Below, in pieces: positions 22,001 through 33,570 of a stretch of DNA of 55,936 nt. Each line of letters opens with the position of its first letter. Positions within the stretch are counted from its first letter, which is position 1. The stretch lies in contig JAGEMR010000171.1 of assembly GCA_021030915.1 (NCBI GenBank), positions 1 through 55,936 on the forward strand, written 5' to 3'. Position numbers and translations under genes: made by a program. Below the pieces are notes generated by a model. That model ran no database searches and was not told the origin of the DNA. It saw only the letters and a program-made list of their open reading frames with translations. This DNA is from Astrothelium macrocarpum (lineage: Eukaryota; Ascomycota; Dothideomycetes; Trypetheliales; Trypetheliaceae).

Positions 22001-25000
22001 TTGATCAACAACAGCAGCGTGGCTATCACTGAATGGATCGTGACTCGCAGTCTCTTCTTCCACATTCTCGGTCTCGATGGTAGGCCTTGGCCTTGTAGGA
22101 CTCGGGCTTGGCGCGTCACTGCGCATATTGTTCCAAGGTTTTAGCAACGGCTGTTCGGCTTGGAAAGGTGGACTCGAGGGTTCCCACGACGGCCTATCTT
22201 CCTTTTCAACGCCAACGTCATCATTCTCGTTCATCTGCCTCATGACATTATCAATCTCTGCCAACGAGGGTTGGTCAAAATCGTCATAATTGACATCACT
22301 TTCGGGCATTGGATAAGATGAGGATTCTGGCTGTGTGTGCTTTCTAGGCTGTGGCATAGTCTGCTCAAGAAAAGAGTCACTTGGACGGAATGTTGTAGCA
22401 ATGCTGCTCTCCAAAGCCTGAGTAGGACTTGAGAGAATCTGCGAGCTGTCGTTTTGACTATCAAGAATCTCGCTCGTTTTGCCACTGAAACTCGGCAAAT
22501 CATTGTCGCTCGACAATGGCTTGAATTCGAAAGGTTTTGCAGTAGCAGAAAGAGAGCTTTTGTGACCATGTCTCCTTCCAGTGAGCACGGCATGTAGTGC
22601 GGCTTGCGCTGGCGACATTTTGCTTCGGTCTTCAATCATTGTATTTGACTCGGTCGCCACAGAAGCTTGCTCTTGGGACTTATCCATCGATTCTAATGCT
22701 CTCTGACGGAGCTCCTCGATAGTCGGAGGTATATCTGATGGTAGGGCACTTGGCGTCTCTTGCACAGCGGCTGCCGCTGGTGGAGTCGGGATGCTTTGGC
22801 CACCAAGGGAAACGTCTTCAAATGTTTCGTCCTGATCATTACTTGGGAGATTAGGTGATTGTCGTACCATCATAGATTCCGGATCTTTATGGTCAATCGT
22901 TGGAAAAGCAAATTGTGGCACCTGATCACCTTCATCGTCGGCTCTGCGCGCCCTCTTAAGGCGGTCATCATCTCGCACGAGGCGACCAGATTCATCTTCT
23001 TGCTCTTCGGGTTTGAAAGGTTTTGGTAGTAAGTTAGGGTTGACAATCTGAACGGCCTTGTTTCTTCTCTGTTGCTTGACAATATCGGTCGATGTTGCTG
23101 TGGGTATCGAAGAGAAGATGCGATTCGCTGCAGGCTGTTCTCCACCAGAAATCGATTCTTCGGGTGGAGCAGAGGGCTTGAATTCGGGTGCTCCAGGTTT
23201 GAAGCTTGGTGCACTGAAGTTGAAACCTTGGCTCGACAGTGCATTTCCAAAAGTACCTGCAGGATTGAATGCTGGGGCTGATATATTAAAGGCAGGTTTC
23301 TCAGGTGGCGAAAGGGGTAATGGTCTGCTGTAGTTTGGTTGCGATGCTTTCTTAGACTGCAGAAGCTGGAAGTTGGCGCCGGAAAACGAGAAGTTGCCGG
23401 GCTGGAAGGACGCATTTGGGTTGAACTTGAATTCCTTTGCTTCGACATTGAGCCCTGATATCGATGGCTTCGAGACGTGTTTGGACGAGACTGGCGGAAG
23501 TCGGGTCTCTCGCGCATTGCTATGAGTTCCATTCATGCTATCATTAGATACCGATCGTAGGCCATTGGCGGTCTCGTCAAATGGATGCGTTTGCCGGCGA
23601 TCTTCCCCGTGAATTTTATCCACGTCCAAAGAGCTTATTTTTTGTTCGTTGCCAAAGTTCTCGTGGAAGGTATCGGGAGCTGGCCTCTTTTCAGCATTCA
23701 CCAATTGTTGTCCAGAGTTGTCTGTGTTCTGGTAGGGTTCCCGAGGCTGACTCAGCACCTGAAGCGACTGAACAGCTTCATTCAATCTCGTTTCCGACGC
23801 CTGCCTCGGACCCAGATGCCTCTGATTTTGCGAAGCGACAAATGGATCACGTGTGTTAAAGGCAGAGCCGTAACCCATTTGTTGGTCAGCCTGCCTCTCT
23901 AGATGATATTCTGCATTCGGGATATCCCTCTCCAAAGTAGCGCTAAGGTTGTGCCGATGGCTTCGTGGCCTTGGTACGGCAATCTCTTGTTGGTCGCGAT
24001 CGACCATTCTAGTCTGAAGTGGCGGATGAGCTGAGACTAGTTCTTCTTCAAGATCATCATCAGGAAACTCAGGCAATTTTGTATTGAGCGCCAACTGCTG
24101 TTGCTGCTGGAGTTTGGCTTGCAATTGTTGTTGCTGCTGGCGCTGCATCTGAGCCAGTAGCTCCGCTTGAACAGCAGGAGGGTACCGCATAAGCTGCTGC
24201 ATATCTTGGAGCGAAGGACCGGGTGAATTTCTATTCGAAAGAGCATACTGCGCTGTCGGAGATCCAGTTCGAGGCCCTGTGAGGGGACTGGCAAATTGTT
24301 GCTGTGGAGAAAAGGCCGAAAAAGGCGAGGCGCTGCCTGCTTGCTGTTGAACGCTGAAGGGAAAAGAACCCTGTCGTTGCAGTTGAGCACGCGGATTATT
24401 AGGCGCGAAACCCGGGACTGGTGAAGCAATTGACGCTTTGCGGGACATTCTTGCGCCCGTCGACTCGGAAATTGACGAAACTGAGAATGCGTTAGGTGGA
24501 TGAGGCAGTTGTTGACTGGCACCCGATGAAGGCGGTACGGGGGGTGAAAATGGTAGAGACGGATACTGTGCAGTGGAAGATTGACGAGACAACGCTGGAG
24601 GAGGAGCTGGTGGTTCTTCGTCTCCCATACTGACGCCAAGTGCACGAAGTTTTTGTTCCATGAGAAAGTCTACGTATGATTTCCAAGCCGTGGGGTCAGG
24701 AATACGGACGACTCGTCCGACTTTTTCTGCATCAATCTGGATAGCTTCTGGGTCAGGGAAGACGGGTCGGTTTTGTGTTGAGCTTGATGTTGTAATAGAT
24801 TCATCATCATTCTCCCATAACACAAAGCCACGCGTATCATAGCCCTGTTCTTCGAAGCCGGCAATCCGAGCAGCGACTTCATCTGGATGAAGCGGCATTG
24901 GTGGGCCGCCCTCTTTACCGCGTAACTCGTCGTTCGGAAGCCTTATCGTAACAGTTTTTCTTCCCCATAAAATTTTAATGGTCGATCGAGGTGGGGGAGA

Positions 25001-26457
25001 CGGTGCAGCTGGAACTACAGCTGAAGCAACCGTTTCTCGACCTAGTGTAGACTGCTGCTCTCGGACAATTGCCGGCTCAGTGACAACTTTGAGATCTTGT
25101 GGTCTTTGTTCTTGGTTGGTTTCTGTCCCGTCTGAATCCTTCGGAGAATCATCAGCATTAACCTCATTTGGGCCAGGCTGCGGTAATTCCGCATTAAATG
25201 CAGGATCCTTGAACCGTTGCTCATCGTTCGTTGTCGCTTCAAGATCGCCAATCTCTGTAGTCGTGACTGGACTTTTGCCATCGTCTGTCGAGACTTCAAT
25301 ACTGTCGCTGGTCTTCGTGAGATCTTCAGTCTGCGCCTCCTCGAGTGGTCCCAATCGTCCAGCATGTTCTTCCGTGTCGTCCGCAACTTCTGTGGATTTG
25401 TAACCGGAAGCATGCCGGTCATCATTCATCTCGTTTGCCGGCTCATCAGATTCCGCAACAGCGTATTTTGACTCCAGCAATGGATTTGACGCTGCATTGG
25501 TCTCTTTCGAAGTACGACTGGCATGCGAACTTGCTCTCCTCGGCCACATGTCAGACGTTGGAACAGGCTCAGATTCCGCATCCGCATACTTTGATTGCAT
25601 CATCTTGTTTCGAGCTTGAGATAGGAAGTCCGTAGAAGTGCCCCAGAAATCGTGTTGTGTGACCGTCTGATTACTACCTCGAGGTCTATGTTTTTTGAAA
25701 GCAATTTCAGCAATGGAGTGCCCTTTGCTGTCCTCCTCGGCGGTGGGTGAGCTATTAAACAAAGTCCTCAAGATATCCTTGCGCCTCGATAATGGACTAT
25801 CACGAACAGGGTCTTGCTCAGGAAGTCCGATAGATTCTGTATCACTGCTCAATGATATGTCGCTCCAACGGCCGCTACCTTCGCCACGAAAGCGACTCTC
25901 CAGATACTCCTTGAATCGAGTACCTTCAGAGTTAAAGCTACCGTGGCTAGGGCTTATTGCAGGACGATCGTCGAACGAAGGTCTGGGCGTAGTATTCCGC
26001 TCGCTGGAAGCTACCCTGGAATTAGGTCGTTCAGGTTCAAACGCGTCTAGCTCAGGCACTCGCGAAGGTAATAGATGGCCTAGGTCAAAGCGATGGTCCG
26101 GTGAGTCTCCGTCAAAGGTATCGCTGCTGAAGGATCTTCGATGCCTTCTCCCACTGGAAGCTACAGACTCGGGAGCAGGACCAGAGTATGGAGAACCCCA
26201 ACTAGCAATGTGATAGCGGTCTTGCTCACTCGAGGGACCGGAAGAAGGTGTCTCTGGTATCCTGCCACGCCGAGGAAAAGATGGGAGCGGAGGAAGATCG
26301 GCGGTGGGAAACTCAGACGCCGGCGAAGCAGCCCACAATGTCAATGCAGGAGAGGGATCTGCAGAGACGGTAGGTCTCTCTAACTCGGATTGCTCGCGAA
26401 GCGATTCGCCAGGAGGACCCCTCGGCGCGGAGGGTGAGGGAGTTCGAGGACGTCGAG
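19010..26457 (-). CDS. Giant coiled-coil protein with low-complexity N-terminal half, function unknown
   Basis: One main exon of about 2,480 codons on the minus strand, preceded by an intron at 26458-26516 (GT donor, CAG acceptor) and a 5' exon I could not resolve: the only nearby ATG (26552) is not in frame through that donor. The N-terminal half is disordered, Ser/Pro/Glu-rich. A compact conserved-looking module (KILWGRKTVTIRLP, then GYDTRGFVLW) lies near residue 500. Gln-rich runs follow around 24040-24170, and FG-like repeats (FSFSG, FNFSAPSF) at about 23170-23440. Residues about 1,600-2,130 form a long heptad coiled coil, and the C-terminus is acidic (GEEEEEEL). There is no myosin motor, although such proteins are often auto-named class II myosin for the coil. 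A structural or tethering role is possible. Confidence 0.8.
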
Positions 26458-27108
26458 CTGTGACAAGCCAGTCAGCATGCGAGCGGGCGGAAAGGGTATG
26501 GATAGTGAATGCGTACCTTCCAGGATGCTTAAGCTTGCGAGCGACTATGCATCGCCCGTTTCTTGGACTTGAGCCTGTTCCGGGATGGCTAATAGTTTTG
26601 AAGTTTTTTTGGTATTTTCTTTGGTATAGAGGATTAGGGAGCGTGACAAACACGTCGCAACACGCGCAAAATCAGACACATAGAGAAAAAATAAAGGGGA
26701 CGATTCAAAAGAGTGACTGCAATTGGATGGAGATATCACAATGAGCTTCCGACAGGGAGTTCAGAAGACACACCATGGCTTGGAGATTTGGATGTTGGGC
26801 AACGCTGAGGTGGCTTGCTATCGCCTGTCAGAAAAGAAGGGGCGCCAAATATCAAGAACGCGTCCCCAGCTTTGCCGAGTGCACGTGCTTTTTTTTAATG
26901 ACCTCATCTTAACGCCTGGACAATTCCCGTCCGTGCAAACGACCACGAGCTTCATTTCTCCATCTATCGAATATCACAAAGTCAGCGACATATTCCAAAC
27001 CAGTGGCCAACAGGAACCCGGAGCAGTGGGCCCAAACAGACGTCTCCAACCCGTATATATAGTACAGTCGTCCATGGGCCACTCATGATAAGTCCATTAG
27101 ACATCCAA
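26458..27108. other. Upstream region of the coiled-coil gene
   Basis: Contains the small unresolved 5' exon (about 26517-26560), the presumed promoter, and the 3' region of the IML2-like gene. No independent gene seen. Confidence 0.45.
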
Positions 27109-29316
27109 TCACATGCCTGTATTTCCGTACTTCTTTAGTGTATCCCTCGCTGTCGTTACCCTCATTCCCACTCGAGCTTCCATCTCATATGTTTCCCAGT
27201 TTGCAACTTTCTCCAGTAAAGCATCACATTCCCTTATTCTCTCCTTGTCCGCTGCCGTCCCATCCCTCTCACGCCAAAGACAAACAGCCGTTTCATAGCA
27301 AGCCACCGGTTGAACCCAATTATCTCGCAAATGCCCCTTGAACGCCGCCGCTTCCTGACGCTGAACATCTTGGAGTATCTGTTTGGCCTCCGAATATTTC
27401 CCGAGATTACGCAGAACCGCCGCGCGCACAGTGTCCGCGATACAGCGCTCATCCAGCGCCTCCTTCTCCCACAATGGATTCTGAGACAAATCCGAGCTCC
27501 ATGCAATGGCTTCCAAGGAGCGTTGCAAATGCTCCGGTCGCATACGTTTATAGCCGTTCCAGAAGTAGCACATCTCTTCGAGCGGACTGACTCCGATTGC
27601 ATCTACAAATGCCACGTTCATCTCTTGCGCTCGTTGCTCCCATTTATCGACCTTACGGTGCACAAAGACGTCGAAAGGGAGCTGACGTGCCATGAATCGT
27701 TTCTTGCCCGTGTGTTTAGGCGCCTCTTTCAATAGCTCCTCGGCCTTTTTGGCGTGCTCCCTGGCCTTCTTGGGATCCGACTTTTTGAATTGGCGATAGA
27801 GCTCAACATGACAAGCACCGGCGTTGTAGCAGTACAAAGCATGTGACCAGTTGTTGAGCTTGATGCATTTCTGGAACCCCTCTGAACATGCTTCGTAGCG
27901 GTGCAGATACATGTTATCCAGGCTACCTTCGAACCACCGTAGAGCTTCAACCTGTTTCAATTGGGCTGGCTGTTCGGTTGCAAGAACATCAACAGCTTTC
28001 TCAAGCTGTTGCTCGCCGGAGAGCATACGCGCTTCTTCCAAGAGCCACAGCCGACTCGTTGGATACCGTTCTCGCATACTCATGAGCAGCGCTTTGCACC
28101 GTTGTCGAGGATACCCTCCTTCCTCATTGTCCCTGGGCATGATATCGCAAAAACTGATGAAGCCATTCATGAAGCCCAGAAGCATGAGACCGGCCAGAGC
28201 GCCGTTAATTGTAGAAGATCGAGTGGCGTGCCAGAGTAGTTGAATACCCCTCTCCCGGTCACCTTTGAAACCGATTACATAAAGGAGCTTTCCAAAAGCA
28301 GGAGGAATGAGTGACAGCATTAGTAGCAATAAGCCAAAGCAAAGATTAGAACCAGAATGAATGAAGTCGTCGATAATACTCAATTCTCGTACATCCGCCA
28401 AGGAAGCAGTCGATCCATGATACGCGGGTGTGGCTACAGTCGATCTTAAATCTTCATCGTGCAGGCTATCATCCGTTTTGAGAGCGTGTTCGTCGAGTCT
28501 GAGGCCATTGACATTATGATTCAAAGATGTAAAATCTAGCTTTCCCTGGTATTCTTCAGGACTGCCTTCTGGATCCATGTCTTCTTTTGCATCAACAAAG
28601 TCATCTTCATCTTCATTTTCGTCCTTTAAAGTCGTATTCGAGCTCGAGGGGGAAGGAGTCCCAGACCTTGCAGAAGATGGCGTACTAAGGTTTAACGGTG
28701 TCGCAGGTCGAGATCCTGGGCCATCGAGCGAACCTGGTATGTACGCCTTTTGGAGCGGGCTTCCTGGTGTTGAAGACGTAGTAGATAGATTTGCAGGACT
28801 TGGAGAGCTCTTTCCTCTCATGAACTTTTGTTCGGCTTGCAGAATGGTGTCCAGAGTTACGTATGCCTTCCGTAATTTGTAGAAGCCCTTTATACTTTCT
28901 GTAAGGCTTTCATTCAAAACACCAACGACAGCACTCATCAGTTGAGACTCTGCATGACACAAGGCAAATTCACTCCCAGGTGGATAAATATCCGATCTGA
29001 AAGTTTTTGAGTCTTTTTGTGCTCGTCGCTGGTGATCTACGGCGGCATTCTCTGCATCAGTTAATCGCTCAGCTGCCTCCTTCATCATCTCTTGTTCGAA
29101 GCCGAGCGTCGCGCGAAGAAAGCTCACAACACCGGATCCAAGCTTGTGAAAAGGAGAGTTTTCCTGGCTTAGCTCCAATTCAGCAGTCTCGACGTCATCG
29201 TTCATGATGTTGGCTACTGCATGCATTGCATGTTCCAGATGTGTCGGTTCGTCAATAGAATTAAGGGATGTTGTTGAGCTTTTGGGCTTCAAGCCCCCGA
29301 GCACGCGTTTCATCAT
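27109..29316 (-). CDS. iml2: IML2-like inclusion body clearance/outer mitochondrial membrane protein
   Basis: A single exon of 735 residues from the ATG at 29316 (MMKRVLGGLKPKSSTTSLNS). The N-terminus matches the IML2/DUF3808 family: a short basic Ser-rich leader, then MNDDVETAELELSQ and FHKLGSGVVSFLRATLGFEQ. A low-complexity Ser/Pro and acidic insert lies at about residues 170-270. A hydrophobic stretch (FGLLLLMLSLIPPAFGKLL) follows near 330, then TPR-like helical repeats to the C-terminus. IML2 associates with mitochondria and lipid droplets and is needed in yeast to clear inclusion bodies. Same strand as the coiled-coil gene and divergent from the SEM1 gene. Confidence 0.88.
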   Translation of the reverse strand: MMKRVLGGLKPKSSTTSLNSIDEPTHLEHAMHAVANIMNDDVETAELELSQENSPFHKLGSGVVSFLRATLGFEQEMMKEAAERLTDAENAAVDHQRRAQKDSKTFRSDIYPPGSEFALCHAESQLMSAVVGVLNESLTESIKGFYKLRKAYVTLDTILQAEQKFMRGKSSPSPANLSTTSSTPGSPLQKAYIPGSLDGPGSRPATPLNLSTPSSARSGTPSPSSSNTTLKDENEDEDDFVDAKEDMDPEGSPEEYQGKLDFTSLNHNVNGLRLDEHALKTDDSLHDEDLRSTVATPAYHGSTASLADVRELSIIDDFIHSGSNLCFGLLLLMLSLIPPAFGKLLYVIGFKGDRERGIQLLWHATRSSTINGALAGLMLLGFMNGFISFCDIMPRDNEEGGYPRQRCKALLMSMRERYPTSRLWLLEEARMLSGEQQLEKAVDVLATEQPAQLKQVEALRWFEGSLDNMYLHRYEACSEGFQKCIKLNNWSHALYCYNAGACHVELYRQFKKSDPKKAREHAKKAEELLKEAPKHTGKKRFMARQLPFDVFVHRKVDKWEQRAQEMNVAFVDAIGVSPLEEMCYFWNGYKRMRPEHLQRSLEAIAWSSDLSQNPLWEKEALDERCIADTVRAAVLRNLGKYSEAKQILQDVQRQEAAAFKGHLRDNWVQPVACYETAVCLWRERDGTAADKERIRECDALLEKVANWETYEMEARVGMRVTTARDTLKKYGNTGM

Positions 29317-29995
29317 GATTGATAGCAAATTTGAAATCCTATTCTCGGTCAGATCTGCAGATTCTATCTTTCCGTATCAACGCGTTAGGGGTTGACATCA
29401 AGAGTCGATGGGGAATGGAGCAGGTCAAAAGAGATTCCAATCCTCTGTGCAATATTGACAGGCCAATTGTAAATAAAACATGGCAATCAGATGATAGAAC
29501 CAACCTTGATTATATTGCATAGGAAATTAGACAAACAAACTTGCCACTTGCCAGCCTCGTAAATGCGTTGACTCTATGTTCTATAGGACCAGAAAAGGCG
29601 AACGATCTATAGCCGCAGACTCATTCTATAAAATAAACGTAGATTGGAAAGAGATGACGAAATAGGGGCTAGAGTCCATGTAGCTGCGAGACAGCAAATG
29701 GAAATGCGTTTCTCATGATAAAAGGTGCTCCATCATGGGGGCTTTCTATGCCGTCAGCTCAGCCCTCTCCAGCTCCAAGCTCGGCCTTTTGCGGAGCAAG
29801 CAACGACACAACGTCCGGAAAACCGGTTCTGACAAAGCTTTTTCCTCAAAAGCAATATATCCGCTCGCCATACCATCGGTGCTCTCCAGACCTCTTACCT
29901 AATCTGGAATTCTTGTGATTCTAGATCCACTCTTTCGCACACGCTCAGCCGACAGATCTGCGTCGCGAAATCCTTTGACATCCCCAACAACAATC
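29317..29995. promoter_or_regulatory. Divergent upstream region of IML2 and SEM1 genes
   Basis: About 680 bp without a credible coding frame, containing both 5' regions. No defined motif found. Confidence 0.45.
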
Positions 29996-30415
29996 ATGTC
30001 GGGAGCAGCGCAGGGCGAGACTGCTACCACCAAGGCTGTGGTCAACGACGGACAGAACGGAGAGACGGTCAAGGACCAACAGAAGCCGGCAGCCACGCTG
30101 GGGGAGGACGATGAGTTTGAGGACTTTCCCGTAGAAGGTACGGCAAACAGGATTGGGCATATCCAACCACCTGCACGGAAGTTTTCTCAAGTTGAGGCAT
30201 GATGCTGACAATCGCGGTCCAAAAGATTGGGCAGAGGAAGACACAGAAGATCCAGGCGCGAATCAACATCTCTGGGAGGAAAGCTGGGACGATGACGATA
30301 CAAGCGATGATTTTGCGAAGCAGTTAAAGTGAGATGAATGGAAAAGTCTTTATAACCATTCACTAACAAATTAAATAGGGAAGAACTGAAGAAGGTCGAC
30401 GCAAGCAAGAGATAG
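29996..30415 (+). CDS. sem1: 26S proteasome complex subunit SEM1 (DSS1)
   Basis: Three exons: 29996-30137, 30226-30328 and 30379-30415; 93 residues. The two acidic-aromatic boxes that define SEM1/DSS1 are present, DEFEDFPVEDWAEED across the first junction and HLWEESWDDDDTSDDFAKQL in exon 2, followed by a short helical tail ending KR. The protein is a small disordered subunit of the proteasome lid and also of TREX-2 and BRCA2-type complexes. The N-terminal 40 residues are a Gly/Thr/Lys-rich extension. Too small for most gene finders to call without its introns. Confidence 0.93.
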
Positions 30416-30668
30416 GCCGATCATAACGCGAGAAATCGAAGAAAGCGTGGCGCATGGTTACGGATACTTCGAAAAACAGGTTTACAAATTACATTTGCAT
30501 GGGAAAGTAGAACTGGCTCGAATATCCACGGCGTCTAATTGTGTTATAATACCACATCAGAATACAGAGAAGAATCTAAAGCCTGAAAAGCGAGGCTTCA
30601 ATAATATCACCACCATCAGAGTCATAGCTGCATATCCTTTTTTTCCATCCTCTTCACACAGATCAGAT

Positions 30669-32082
30669 CTACTTACTCGATAGCGCCACCACGCCCGGCA
30701 GATCCTTTCCTTCCAGCAACTCCAGACTCGCTCCACCACCTGTACTCACATGGCTCAATTTGTCCTCAACCCCATACTTGGCCGCCACCGTCGCCGTATC
30801 TCCACCGCCAATAATCACAATCTTCCCCTGGTTCTGACACGCGTCGACCGCCGCATCCATCATCTGCTTGGTGCCATTCGCAAACTTGTCCATCTCAAAC
30901 ACTCCCGGCGGGCCATTCCAGAGAATCGTCTTGGCCTCAGCAATCGCCTTCTTCGCCGCGGCAATCGAATTCTCTCCAACATCCAGGCCCAACCAACCAT
31001 CCGGGATACCGTCAGCATCCGTTGCGTAGCCCGTCGCGGCGTCCTTGTCGAACTTATCCGCGGTGACGTAGTCCGTGGGCAGGACAATCTGCACGTTGTT
31101 CTGCTTGGCCGTGGCGACGAGCTGGGCGACGGTCTTGCTGCCGGGCTCGTCGAAGAGCGAGTTGCCGATGCGCACGCCCTCGAGCGTCTTCTTGAAGGTG
31201 AAGGCCATGGCGCCGCAGATGATCAGCGCGTTCACCTTGCCCAGCAGGTTCTCGATCAGCTGGATCTTGTCCGACACCTTGGCGCCGCCGAGGATGGCGA
31301 GGAAGGGCCGTTGCGGATTTTCGAGCGCCGCCGCGAAGTAGTCGAGCTCTTTCTTCATGAGGAAGCCCGAGGCTTTTTGGGGGAGCTCGACGCCGACCAT
31401 GGAGCTGTGGGCGCGGTGGGCGGTGCCGAAGGCGTCGTCTGTGGGGGTGGTTTAGTTTGGAGCCTGTGCGGGATGGGAAGTGAATGAGGAAAGGAGGTGA
31501 CTTACTGATGTAGACGTCGCCCAAGGCTGTCAGGCCTTTTCTAAATTCTGTGACCTTTTCTTTGTCTGCCTTGACCTTCTTTCCATCGGCATCCTTACTG
31601 CTGCCTTCTTCTTCTACGTGAAACCGTAAGTTTTCCAAGAGAACCACTTGTCCACTAGAGGCTTTGTTGACCGTTTCCTCCACTTGGGGGCCCACGCAAT
31701 CGTCGGTAAAGATGACGCTCTTGCCGAGTAGTTTTTCTAGCTCAGGAATCACTGGCTTGAGCGAGTATTTCTCATTCCGCTTTCCGTCTGGACGTCCGAG
31801 GTGGGACATGAGGATCACGGCCTTGGCCCCATGGTCAATGGCATATTTGATGGTAGGTAGTGCGCCGACTATGCGTTGATTGTTGGTGACATTTTTGTTC
31901 GAGTCGAGAGGCACATTGAAATCGACCTGGTCGTGTAGCAATTAGCCTCAATTGCAATTCAACCGCTTGTGAGATTGCAAGACCCAAACAGGCGTGGTTT
32001 AGGAAGCGAGGCTTACTCGGATCAAGACGCGTTTATCCTTCAAGTCGCAGTCTGTAATGGCCAATTTGCTAGAAAGCGACAT
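30669..32082 (-). CDS. pgk1: Phosphoglycerate kinase
   Basis: Three exons on the minus strand: 32082-32017, 31926-31506 and 31438-30669; 418 residues, the normal fungal length. Starts MSLSSKLAITDCDLKDKRVL. Signature elements: VDFNVPLD after intron 1, SHLGRPDGKRN for 3-phosphoglycerate binding, NDAFGTAHRAHSS across intron 2, WNGPPGVFE, and the nucleotide-binding IIGGGDTATVAAKYG and STGGGASLELLEG near the end. It catalyses the first ATP-forming step of glycolysis in the cytosol and the reverse step in gluconeogenesis. Exon 3 is distinctly GC-rich at third positions, the codon bias of a highly expressed gene, which also creates long antisense open frames. Confidence 0.97.
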
Positions 32083-33570
32083 ATTGGGTAGATGTGATAG
32101 AGATCAACCAAATTGACCGGAAGGCGGCAAAGTTAATTTACGGGGCGCTTCGGAGTTTGGAGGACAGTTTGGAGGGGCCAAAAATTTGAAGCTGCTGCCC
32201 CTCGGACGTCAGAAAGCCAGCTTGCTGCAAATAAGACCCACGGAACCCGACGGATCTAACAACATCCGCTTACGTCTGTTACGTTGCTTAACTGTTTGAA
32301 TGTATATGCCCTTGTTGCTTAGGTTGAGAACTTTCTTTTCAGTCTTTCCTGAGCTCAAAGGGTATCACATGTCACGGACACTATGATCACCTTCGCGGAA
32401 TGCAACACCTAAGATTGGTGTTTTTAACTGTCTCAAGCTAATGGCCTTTGACCTTGGACGACATTGCATCAATGCAATTTTTACGTGTCTTTCTGTGCAT
32501 ATCCATAACAACCTCCGAAGGACCTGACCACCATCTTGTTGTCGCTGCGCGAAGAGAAAGCCGCAGACTCTTCATTCCAATAAGATGGTTCAAAGATTAA
32601 GTCTTCTATCTCAGTCTTCTACAACTCTCGTATTAAGCTCCTTTTGTCGAAATTACTTTTTTTTCTGGCGGCTCACTGTTTTCTGTAACTATATAGCAGT
32701 TGAACCTGCTCGAGGCTTCGGATCAATGAGCTCAAGACCGCAGATACAACGGCAGAATAAACCTTCAAAACCGGAATTAAAGACAATCCAGAGGCCCTTA
32801 AAGGTAACGATGGCGAATGCGGGAAGAAATTTCTGCTGAACTTCCATGGCTATCTGGTATTCCTATCTCCCGTCGGCTCGGTATGTTATCGTAGAGGTCC
32901 CACAGGTCGACGACAAGAACGGTCTGTCAGGTCCTGATGAAACTCAGAGGATCATTCACGAAACAGTTTTGAATCGTAATTGTGACTTGCCTAATATATG
33001 GTCCGGGCCAGCGTAACTTTGATGGTTTTGTTCATGCCATGCCTTTCTTACAATCCTGTAATTGTGATGACGAAACAAAAACAGGACAATTGGATTCGTC
33101 GTCATTATTGATTTCGTATTTGCCTTGCAGGTTTGCAAGTCTGATCAAATTCAGGATCGCAGTCGGAAAAAAGACTGGAGCTAATCAACCGCAAGTCTTC
33201 CCAGTAGCCATTACCTCAGCGCGCCCAAAGCCTCTACAAATTTGATTGCCTCATAAACTTAAGAATGCGAAGTTGAAGCATTATTGCTTTCATTTCAGTT
33301 ATGACATTTTGAGCAGCTCAAAGCAACGGCGAGCTGAGCCGAAACGGGTATTTGACTCCAATGCGCACAATGGTATTGTAGAAACCACCACCGCCATCCC
33401 ACCTATTGATCCCCCATGTGCTCCAAACGTCTTATTCCAGGAATATGTCAGAAAAAGTTATACACAGACGGGTCCACGACAGAAATAGGTCCCGTAATAC
33501 AGCAGACGAAAAAGATCCTGATGTACATCCTATCGGTCCAATGTATGCACAGAGAACTTAAGACTCGAAA
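32083..33570. other. Intergenic, mostly empty, one weak spliced candidate
   Basis: Upstream of PGK and downstream of the C2H2 gene. At 32814-33016 a plus-strand frame reading MREEISAELPWLSGIPISRRL can be joined across a 50-nt GTATGT...CAG intron to a second open stretch ending IWSGPA. This may be a small gene fragment or chance; I recognise no family. The rest shows nothing. Confidence 0.3.

Noticed and set aside
26545..26653. Extending the coiled-coil protein upstream to 26653 in the same frame
   Set aside because: No ATG opens that frame, and a clear GT-AG intron (26458-26516) interrupts it.
19332..26744. Many plus-strand frames opposite the giant coiled-coil gene
   Set aside because: Low-complexity mirror frames of Ser/Glu/Gln-rich coding sequence without splice or domain support.
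30750..31487. A 245-codon open frame antisense to PGK
   Set aside because: Produced by the strong third-position GC bias of PGK; no recognisable domain.
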